Source: Roseiarcus sp050013915
Lineage (GTDB): Bacteria; Pseudomonadota; Alphaproteobacteria; Rhizobiales; Beijerinckiaceae
Reading direction: 5' to 3'
Length of the DNA stretch: 17,086 nt
Assembly (NCBI GenBank): GCA_050013915.1
Contig: JBEKEI010000112.1
Location: forward strand, 1 to 17,086
Under the pieces are notes generated by a model, which did no database searches, was not told where the DNA came from, and saw only the letters and a program-made list of their open reading frames with translations. Positions 8,860-15,083 of this stretch are shown here, one piece after another. A program made the translations under genes and the position numbers. The first letter of the stretch is position 1. Every line of letters begins with the position of its first letter.

Positions 8860-10194
8860 TTACGCGACCGCCCGGATCGTCTGCCCGACCTTGTCGACGA
8901 TCTCGCCGATCTGATCCTCGCTGACGATCAGCGGCGGGGTCAGTTCGATGGTGTCGCCGGAAATGCGGATCATGATGCCCGCCTCGTGGAAGGAATGCTC
9001 GACCGCCTTGTAGCCGCGCGCGCCCGGCCCTCCGCTCGACGGCGCCAGATCGATCGCGCCGGTGAGCCCGAGACAGCGGATGTCGAGCACGTTGGGCAGG
9101 CCCTTCAGGCTCATCAGCGCGTCATACCATTTGGGCTCCAGCGTCTTGGCGCGCTCGAACAGGCGCTCATCGCGATAGACGTCGAGCGTCGCCAGCGCGG
9201 CCGCGCAGGCGAGCGGATGGCCGGAATAGGTGTAGCCGTGGAACAGTTCGATCGCGTGCTCCGGGCCCTTCATGAACGCGTCGTAGACATGCTTGCGGAC
9301 CAGCACGCCGCCCATCGGCACCGTGCCCGAGGTCACGCCTTTTGCGAAGGTGATCATGTCGGGAACGACGCCATAGCGCTCCGCGGCGAAAGCGGCGCCG
9401 AGACGGCCGAAGCCGGTGATGACCTCGTCGAACACGAGCAGGATGCCATATTTGTCGCAGATCGCGCGCAGCTTCTCCAAATAGCCCTTGGGCGGCGGCA
9501 GCACGCCGGTCGAGCCCGCCATCGGCTCGACGATCACGCAGGCGATAGTCGAGGCGTCGTGCAGGCCGACGATCCGCTCGAGCTCGTCAGCGAGATGGCC
9601 GCCCCATTCCGGCTCGCCCTTGGTGAACGCCTGCTGCTCGCGGTTGTAGGTCGCTGGGAGATGGTCGACGCCGGTCAGCAGCGAGCCGAAGAACTTGCGG
9701 TTGTTGACCATGCCGCCGACTGAAATGCCGCCGAAGCCGACCCCGTGATAGCCACGCTCGCGGCCGATCAGGCGCTGGCGCGAACCCTGGCCGCGCACAT
9801 TATGGTAGGCGATCGCGATCTTCAGCGCGGTGTCGCAGGCTTCCGAGCCCGAATTGGTGAAGAATGCATGGTCGATGTCCGCCGGCGCCATCGCGGTCAG
9901 CCGGGCGGCGAGCGCGAACACCTGGGGGTGGGCGAACTGGAACGTCGGCGAGAAATCGAGATCGGCGGCCTGCCGCTGGATCGCGGCGACGATCGAGGGC
10001 CGGTTGTGGCCGGCGTTGCAGCACCACAACGCCGCCGTCGCATCGAGAATCTCACGCCCCTCGGGCGTATAATAATGCATGTCCTTGGATCGCGAGATCA
10101 GCCGCGGGGCCTTTTTGAAGGCGCGGTTGGGCGTGAACGGCAGCCAGAACGCTTCGAGATCGTTGGGAACTTCGACGCGCGCCGCGGTGGACAT
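8860..10194 (-). CDS. Omega-amino acid:pyruvate (beta-alanine:pyruvate) aminotransferase, class III, PLP-dependent
   Basis: A 444-residue fold-type I aminotransferase. The sequence follows the Pseudomonas omega-amino acid:pyruvate aminotransferase closely throughout: FWLPFTPNRAFKKAPRL near the start, FTNSGSEACDTALK at 112-125, RGYHGV at 147-152, VEPMAGSTGVLPPPKGYL at 222-239 and FDEVITGFGR at 255-264. Asp256 should hold the PLP ring nitrogen and Lys285 (AKGVTSG) should form the Schiff base. The expected reaction moves an amino group from an omega-amino acid such as beta-alanine to pyruvate, giving a semialdehyde and alanine. The ATG at 10194 is chosen because GGAG lies six bases upstream. A TTG at 10206 is also in frame. 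It is the first gene of the minus-strand block with importer and amidase genes. Exact amine donor is unknown. Confidence 0.92.
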   Translation of the reverse strand: MSTAARVEVPNDLEAFWLPFTPNRAFKKAPRLISRSKDMHYYTPEGREILDATAALWCCNAGHNRPSIVAAIQRQAADLDFSPTFQFAHPQVFALAARLTAMAPADIDHAFFTNSGSEACDTALKIAIAYHNVRGQGSRQRLIGRERGYHGVGFGGISVGGMVNNRKFFGSLLTGVDHLPATYNREQQAFTKGEPEWGGHLADELERIVGLHDASTIACVIVEPMAGSTGVLPPPKGYLEKLRAICDKYGILLVFDEVITGFGRLGAAFAAERYGVVPDMITFAKGVTSGTVPMGGVLVRKHVYDAFMKGPEHAIELFHGYTYSGHPLACAAALATLDVYRDERLFERAKTLEPKWYDALMSLKGLPNVLDIRCLGLTGAIDLAPSSGGPGARGYKAVEHSFHEAGIMIRISGDTIELTPPLIVSEDQIGEIVDKVGQTIRAVA

Positions 10195-10200
10195 AGTGGA

Positions 10201-10204
10201 CTCC
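10201..10204 (-). promoter_or_regulatory. Shine-Dalgarno GGAG deciding the aminotransferase start
   Basis: GGAG on the minus strand, six bases before ATG 10194. The alternative TTG start at 10206 directly abuts this GGAG and would make it part of the coding sequence. Confidence 0.6.
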
Positions 10205-10325
10205 AATCGTGAGAGCGATCAGATGGCGATCGTCATCCTGAACAGTGCCAGCGATGGCATATTTTGTCCAATTGAGCGCCGCTTCAATCTGTTTTTGACA
10301 TCGAACACTTCAACAGCGCCGATCA

Positions 10326-10340
10326 CGATTTCTGAAATCG
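10326..10340. promoter_or_regulatory. Perfect palindrome CGATTTC-T-GAAATCG, candidate operator
   Basis: Seven-base arms (10326-10332 and 10334-10340) around a single T, 132-146 bases upstream of the aminotransferase start. Perfect odd-length palindromes of this size suit a dimeric regulator. No regulator gene is encoded in the window to pair with it. Confidence 0.3.
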
Positions 10341-10745
10341 GCCGGCGTCTGCGCTGGCAGCGGGCGGGAAGGCGGGGATCGCCATCGAGGGCGCCTCGAG
10401 GTCGACGGGCGCCGACGTCAGCGCGACCCTGCCGGCGCCTGTTTGTTCGACTGCCGGAAGCCGGGCTCGTTCCATGATCATGATTTCGAAGCGTCCGAAC
10501 TCGTCGTCGTGTCGGCTTTCACGCCGCCGACCTGCCGGCGCCCCGGCTGCGCCGCCGGGAGCCGAGCCGTTCGGGGACGGTCGCGCGCGGCGGCGGCAAC
10601 GTCGCCGCAACGTTAAGCCGCGATAAACGAAATTGTCGGTATTGTCTTCGCCGGACCGGCGCTGGCGATCGGGCCGGGCAAGAGGCGCGTCCAGGGGGCC
10701 CGAGCGGCAGTTGTCAATGACACTCGAACCTCGCGTGAGTTGTGT

Positions 10746-11843
10746 ATGCGTCGCTCGCGGTTAGCCTGGGCTTGTGCGGCGATCGCGCCATGGTGCCTTG
10801 CGATGGGGCTCATCGTCTCGATCACGGCCCAGGCGGGCCAGGACCCGACACTTGACCTGGGCGCCGGCCCCGCGCGCGACGCTTCGCCGTCGGGGACGAT
10901 GCGTCTGCAAGGCGATCTCTTCGAACGGACGAGCGCGGAGAATATCGGGCTTCAGGCGAGATTGACGATCGGGTCGCCGGACGATCTGGCCGGCGTCGAC
11001 GACGAAATCGATCCTCGGGCCGATCTCAAGCAGGCGCGGGTGGACCTTCCGGCGATCGACCGCTCGCGCAAGGGCGACCCCTTCATCGGGTTGCGGCCCG
11101 GCTTCGACGCCAGGCTCAATCGCCAGTTCGTGCCCGGCGTCAGGCGCGCCGCGGGCGATCCCGGCCTCGACGGTGCGCCGTCGCCGCCCGCCGCGGCGAA
11201 CTCTGGCGCTGCGGATGCGCGGTCGACGGCGCCGCTGGTTGAAGTCGGCCGGCTCTTCGATGACGGCGCGACACCGAGCCTTCCGCTTGAGGTGGCGCTG
11301 AACTCGGCGACCCCGACGCCCAACGACGGCGTTCGGATCGTCGTCGCCGCCGTCGTCGCTCCCGAAACCACCCTGGCGCGTATGACCGCACCGGGCGAAA
11401 AGCCTGATTACGCCGCGCTCATCGACGCCAACGATGCGGCGCGTCAGCAGCGTTGCCTCGCCGATGCGATCTATTTCGAAGCGCGCAGCGAGCCCGAGGA
11501 CGGCCAGGCGGCGGTCGCCCAGGTCGTGCTCAACCGGGTGCGTAGCGGCAATTACCCCGCCGACGTGTGCGGCGTAGTCTACCAGGACCGCAATCATCCG
11601 TTCGCCTGCCAGTTCTCGTTCGCCTGCGAGGGGAAATCGCTGCGCATCGAGGAACCGGCCGCGTGGGCGGTGGCCGTGCGGATCGCGAAGGACGTCACCA
11701 GCGGCGCGCTCTACAATCCGCTGGTCGGCGAGGCGGTGAATTACCACGCCAACTACGTGCTGCCCTATTGGGCGAGCGCGCTGCAACGGGTCGACCGGAT
11801 CGGCCATCATATATTCTACAAGCTGCGCGTCGGTCAGAACTGA
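10746..11843 (+). CDS. Secreted cell wall hydrolase, SleB/CwlJ (Hydrolase_2) family
   Basis: A 365-residue exported enzyme expected to cut the glycan strands of peptidoglycan in the periplasm. The N-terminus is Arg-rich followed by a hydrophobic core (LAWACAAIAPWCLAMGLIVS) and AQA at 28-30, fitting a signal peptide or anchor. Residues about 35-230 form a low-complexity Ala/Pro/Asp-rich linker without a recognised domain. The catalytic domain is at about 236-358: CLADAIYFEARSEPEDGQAA with the likely catalytic Glu245, then VVLNRVRSGNYPADVCGVVYQ, the Cys/Phe-rich FACQFSFACEG and the closing ANYVLPYW and IGHHIFYKL. The ATG at 10746 is preferred to a TTG at 10740. A GTGAG lies upstream. In a non-spore-former this family is thought to act in wall remodelling rather than germination. 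Confidence 0.88.
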   Translation: MRRSRLAWACAAIAPWCLAMGLIVSITAQAGQDPTLDLGAGPARDASPSGTMRLQGDLFERTSAENIGLQARLTIGSPDDLAGVDDEIDPRADLKQARVDLPAIDRSRKGDPFIGLRPGFDARLNRQFVPGVRRAAGDPGLDGAPSPPAAANSGAADARSTAPLVEVGRLFDDGATPSLPLEVALNSATPTPNDGVRIVVAAVVAPETTLARMTAPGEKPDYAALIDANDAARQQRCLADAIYFEARSEPEDGQAAVAQVVLNRVRSGNYPADVCGVVYQDRNHPFACQFSFACEGKSLRIEEPAAWAVAVRIAKDVTSGALYNPLVGEAVNYHANYVLPYWASALQRVDRIGHHIFYKLRVGQN

Positions 11844-11967
11844 CGCTCCGGACGGTGCGATCGGCGCTGGTCGCGCCCTTCTCCTCGAGCGGTCGCGCGA
11901 GGCGATCGCTTCTCATTTTGCGCCGCGCGCGAGCTGGCGGAGTACTGGCGACGCGTCCATCCCCCGC

Positions 11968-12013
11968 CGCCGCCCTTCGGGCGGCGCGCGCCGGGGCTGG
12001 CCCAGCGGCCCCG
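11968..12013 (+). other. GC-rich hairpin cluster between the wall hydrolase and ACT-domain genes
   Basis: CGCCGCCC (11968-11975) and GGGCGGCG (11979-11986) form a perfect eight-base stem with a TTC loop. Immediately after, GGGGC and GCCCC (about 11993-12012) can pair around an inner GCTGG-C-CCAGC palindrome. No run of T follows, so it is not a standard intrinsic terminator. It may act as a transcript 3' end or simply reflect GC content. It sits in the otherwise featureless 240-base gap from 11844 to 12083. Confidence 0.35.
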
Positions 12014-12083
12014 ACCAATGCAACGATGGGGGGGCCGGACGGCTCGGCGGACGCATGTCGCCCACGTCGCTAAGGAGTCGGAA

Positions 12084-12611
12084 ATGAGAACGCCCATCGT
12101 AATGACCTTCATTGGTCACGACAGACCGGGTCTGGTGAACGCCATTTCGGAAAAAGTCAGCGCTGCGGGCGGGACCTGGCTGGAGAGCAGGCTGGCGCGT
12201 CTGGCCGGCGAGTTTGCCGGCATCGTGCTCGTCGAGATTCCCGAACCGAACATCGCGATGCTGACGGCGGCCTTGGTCGATCTGGAGGCGACCGGCCTGC
12301 GCGTCGCGGTGGAACGGAGTTCAGGCGCCGAACCGCCCGGAAGTCGCCAGATCCTAAGGCTCGAACTCCTCGGCAACGAGCGGCCCGGCATCGTCCGCGA
12401 CGTCACGCAGGCCCTGACCCAGCTGGGCGTCAACATCGAGGAGTTCAGCAGCAGCGTCGAAGGCGCCCCGTTCTCCGGCGCAGTCATGTTCCGCGCTTCG
12501 GCGCGCCTCGGCGTGCCCGACGATCTCGCCAGCGACGAACTGCGGAAGACCCTGGAACGGCTGGCCGCCGAGATCATGGTCGACCTGACGGTCACATCGG
12601 CCGACTCCTGA
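12084..12611 (+). CDS. Two-ACT-domain protein, GcvR-like
   Basis: A 175-residue cytoplasmic protein made of two tandem ACT domains, at about 5-80 (TFIGHDRPGLVNAISEKVS) and 93-170 (RLELLGNERPGIVRDVTQAL). Both carry the D/N-x-R-P-G-(L/I)-V loop that often binds small ligands such as amino acids. This layout is that of GcvR, which in Escherichia coli modulates the glycine cleavage regulator GcvA. No gcvA or gcv gene is in this window, so its partner here is unknown. The ATG at 12084 is supported by AAGGAG six bases upstream. A longer reading from 12018 adds only an Arg-rich tail. The DUF6489-like gene follows after 101 bases on the same strand. Confidence 0.85.
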   Translation: MRTPIVMTFIGHDRPGLVNAISEKVSAAGGTWLESRLARLAGEFAGIVLVEIPEPNIAMLTAALVDLEATGLRVAVERSSGAEPPGSRQILRLELLGNERPGIVRDVTQALTQLGVNIEEFSSSVEGAPFSGAVMFRASARLGVPDDLASDELRKTLERLAAEIMVDLTVTSADS

Positions 12612-12712
12612 GCGCGTCGAGGTTGATCGACCCGCCGGCGCGGACCCCGAACTCGACACGGCTCGCCAATGCGTCCATCCATGCGAGATCGAATTCAAGC
12701 AGGGCTCGGAAA

Positions 12713-12991
12713 ATGAAGGTCACGATAGAGATCGACTGCACGCCGAATGAGGCGAGGCAATATTTCGGGCTGCCAGACGTCCAGCCGATCCAGGCCGCGA
12801 TGCTCGCGGAAATGGAAAAACGGATGATCGCGGAAGCGGAGAAATTCTCGCCCGAAGGGCTCATGAGCGCCTGGTTTTCGAACAGCGCCCAAGGCGCCGA
12901 CTGGTTTCGCGACATGATCGGCGGGTTTCTGGCCAAGGCCGACCCCAGCCATGCCCGCGCCGAAAAGCAAGCGAACCAGAAGAAGGATTGA
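12713..12991 (+). CDS. Small DUF6489-like protein of unknown function
   Basis: A 92-residue cytoplasmic protein. The start MKVTIEIDCTPNEARQYFGLPDVQPIQ is characteristic of a small, uncharacterised alphaproteobacterial family (DUF6489, by memory of the N-terminal pattern). A helical middle region with many Met, Glu and Lys residues follows, then a Lys/Gln-rich tail (AEKQANQKKD). There is no signal peptide or transmembrane segment. The ATG at 12713 is chosen because the conserved pattern begins there. A frame start at 12623 adds 30 residues unlike the family. The ribosome-binding site (AGGG, eight bases upstream) is weak. Function is unknown. Confidence 0.75.
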   Translation: MKVTIEIDCTPNEARQYFGLPDVQPIQAAMLAEMEKRMIAEAEKFSPEGLMSAWFSNSAQGADWFRDMIGGFLAKADPSHARAEKQANQKKD

Positions 12992-13282
12992 GCGCGATCG
13001 TCGCCGGGATTCCACCTTGCGCACGGGGGCGAAGCGGAAGGGGCGAACCAGAGAGAGTCGGTTCCCGACTGAAGACGATGGGACCGCCAGCGCCCGCGGG
13101 CGCCGAGCCGGTCCGCGCCTCTCGCCGCGGTTCACCGCTGCGCTTTGCGGTTTCGCGCGTTTCCGACCGGGCGCGGAACTCGACCCGAGGCGCCGGCCCG
13201 GCAGCGGCGCGGGAACGCCTGCCGAAGGCCGGTCGCTCGGCGACTGGCGACGGCGGAGAATGACCTCACAACTCGCGACAGG
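12992..13282. other. Non-coding gap before the MFS gene
   Basis: 291 very GC-rich bases. Open frames here are arginine-rich and read like shadows. I see no RNA gene, convincing promoter or terminator. Confidence 0.5.
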
Positions 13283-14518
13283 ATGTGGAACCCGATGGCG
13301 CTTTCCATCCCGGCGACGCGCAAACGCAGCGACGTCGAAAAGCCGGTTTCCGCCGGGATGACGATGCTGCTCGCGGCCGGCTGCGGCGTGACCGCCGCCA
13401 ACATCTACTACGCGCAGCCGCTGATCGGCCTGATCGCGCCCGACATCGGTCTTGGCGCCAAGGGGGCGAGCCTCATCGTCACGTTTACCCAACTCGGCTA
13501 TTGCGTCGGCCTGATCGCGCTGGCGCCGCTCGGCGATCTCCTGGAAAATCGCGCTCTGACCGTCTGGACGCTCTGCGCCGCGGCGCTGGCCCTGCTCGCG
13601 GCGACCCTCGCGCCGTCGTCGACGTCGTTTCTCGCGGCCGCGGTGCTGATCGGTCTGACGTCGGTCGCCGCCCAGATGCTGGTGCCGATCGCCGCCCATC
13701 TGGCGCCCGATTCGAGCCGCGGCAAGACGATCGGCAATGTGATGAGCGGCCTGCTGCTGGGCATCATGCTGGCGCGTCCGGTCTCCAGCCTGATCGCCGA
13801 CGCTTTCGGCTGGCGCGCCGTCTTCGCCGTGTCGTCGCTGGCGATCGCGATCCTCGCCGCCACGCTGCGCGGCCTGCTGCCCGAACGGCGCCCGGCCGTC
13901 GCCCATGGTTATTTCACCCTGATCGGGTCCTTGTGGACCCTGCTGCGCGACACGCCGGCGCTGCGCCGCCGCACCGCCTATCAGGCCGCCCTGTTCGCCG
14001 CCTTCAGCCTGTACTGGACCGCCGTCCCGCTCGAGCTGGCCGGACCGACGTTCGGCTTGAGCCAGCGGGGGATCGCGCTGTTCGCGCTGGCCGGGGCCGG
14101 CGGCGCCCTTTCGGCGCCGATCGCCGGGCGCATCGCCGATCGCGGCTGGGGCCGCGCCGCGACGGGCCTGTCGATGGCGGTCGTCGCGATCGCCTTCCTG
14201 CTGTCGCGGGTGGGCGGTGGCGGATCGATGGCAGCGCTCCTGGCCGCCGGCGTCATGGTGGACGCGGGCGTCCAAGGCAACCAGGTGGTCAGCCAGCGCA
14301 TCATCTTCGCGCTCGGCGACCAGGCCCGGAGCCGGTTGAACGGGCTCTACATCGCGATGTTCTTCGCCGGCGGCGCGGCCGGATCGGGGATCGCGAGTCT
14401 CGCCTACGCATCGGGCGGCTGGACATGCGTCAGCTGGATCGGTCTGGCCTTCCCGCTCGTCGCCCTGGCGTTCTACGGGACCGAATTCGTCCGCCCCGCG
14501 TCCCACGGCTCCCGCTGA
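13283..14518 (+). CDS. Major facilitator superfamily transporter, NepI/YnfM-like branch
   Basis: A 411-residue inner-membrane transporter with about twelve hydrophobic helices. The first helix region carries ANIYYAQPLIG (39-49), typical of a drug/sugar-type MFS group that includes NepI-like exporters. The loop between helices 2 and 3 has a shortened MFS motif A (LAPLGDLLENR, about 80-90). A second-half counterpart (APIAGRIADRGWGRAATGLS) confirms the two-fold repeat. Substrate is unknown; efflux of a small metabolite or drug by proton exchange is the usual role. The start is uncertain: ATG 13283 and ATG 13295 are both in frame and neither has a strong ribosome-binding site. A longer reading from 13145 adds a non-conserved Arg-rich stretch. 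It appears to be a single-gene unit, with gaps of about 290 bases before and 565 after. Confidence 0.88.
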   Translation: MWNPMALSIPATRKRSDVEKPVSAGMTMLLAAGCGVTAANIYYAQPLIGLIAPDIGLGAKGASLIVTFTQLGYCVGLIALAPLGDLLENRALTVWTLCAAALALLAATLAPSSTSFLAAAVLIGLTSVAAQMLVPIAAHLAPDSSRGKTIGNVMSGLLLGIMLARPVSSLIADAFGWRAVFAVSSLAIAILAATLRGLLPERRPAVAHGYFTLIGSLWTLLRDTPALRRRTAYQAALFAAFSLYWTAVPLELAGPTFGLSQRGIALFALAGAGGALSAPIAGRIADRGWGRAATGLSMAVVAIAFLLSRVGGGGSMAALLAAGVMVDAGVQGNQVVSQRIIFALGDQARSRLNGLYIAMFFAGGAAGSGIASLAYASGGWTCVSWIGLAFPLVALAFYGTEFVRPASHGSR

Positions 14519-14650
14519 GCGGCTTCGAACGGCGGAATATGTGGCGATATCGGCTCGGCGCGCGCATGGCCGCCGAGGCGATCTCTCCACGACGGCCGCG
14601 GATCATAGATCCGGGATCGGGCGCCGGCGGCGGTTTCGCGCAATGTAGCT

Positions 14651-14667
14651 GCAATTGCGTCAATTGC
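14651..14667. promoter_or_regulatory. Perfect inverted repeat GCAATTG-CGT-CAATTGC
   Basis: Seven-base arms at 14651-14657 and 14661-14667 with a three-base spacer, in the non-coding region between the MFS gene and mutS. It could be a binding site for a dimeric regulator. No nearby regulator is known, and the distance to the mutS start is over 400 bases. Confidence 0.3.
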
Positions 14668-14695
14668 CGCGCCGTGCGCGTCTGTTCGCTGCAAA

Positions 14696-14715
14696 TGTGC
14701 CGTGCTCTTGGCACA
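14696..14715 (+). other. Small hairpin TGTGCC-N8-GGCACA
   Basis: Six-base stem with an eight-base loop, 178 bases after the MFS stop. No T-run follows, so terminator function is doubtful. Confidence 0.2.
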
Positions 14716-15083
14716 GCTTGACGCGCTCAACCACGCCTGTGTGAGGCCGGCCGCGATTCCGCGCGGCGCGTTCCGGCCGGCGGTTGGCGGGCATGAAGCC
14801 GTGCGGCGCGATCGCTCGGGGTGAAGCGCGGCGACGATCAGCTCGGTCCAAACCGCCGCGAATCTGACTCGCTCCTTGGCCCGCGATTTCGGCGGGTGCG
14901 CTCGGGTCTGCGGACACCCACGATCTGGCCGCCCCGTCTTGCTGGACACGAGACTGCTGATCCGCGAAAACGCGACTCGGAAGAACCGGGCGGTCGGGGG
15001 CGATCGAGGGCGCCTGGATGCCGCCGTGGAAACCTCGACCTCCGCCGATGCTTTGTTGCGGCGTCTTTGTTAGGGTCGCGCGC

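Larger units (their letters stand above)
10195..10745. other. Divergent intergenic region between the two gene blocks
   Basis: A 551-base stretch between the minus-strand aminotransferase and the plus-strand cell wall hydrolase. It must carry promoters for both blocks. The part at about 10250-10340 is AT-richer than its surroundings and holds a perfect palindrome. Short open frames exist on both strands, for example one on the minus strand at 10323-10610 with a TTG start, but none shows a ribosome-binding site or recognisable family. I see no RNA gene here. Confidence 0.6.
14519..15083. other. Intergenic region upstream of mutS
   Basis: 565 bases without a recognised gene. It holds a perfect palindrome at 14651-14667, a small hairpin at 14696-14715 and a short Cys-rich open frame at 14539-14721 that I could not assign. 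Open frames on the minus strand (14473-14949, 14660-15202) are unlike known proteins. Promoter elements for mutS should lie near the right end, but no clear -35/-10 pair is visible. Confidence 0.55.

Noticed and set aside
10323..10610. A 95-residue minus-strand frame in the divergent intergenic region
   Set aside because: TTG start, no ribosome-binding site, Arg-rich beginning and no recognisable family.
12695..14590. A 631-residue open frame on the minus strand opposite the DUF6489-like and MFS genes
   Set aside because: Gln/Arg/Gly-rich shadow with no domain; the plus-strand genes account for the region.
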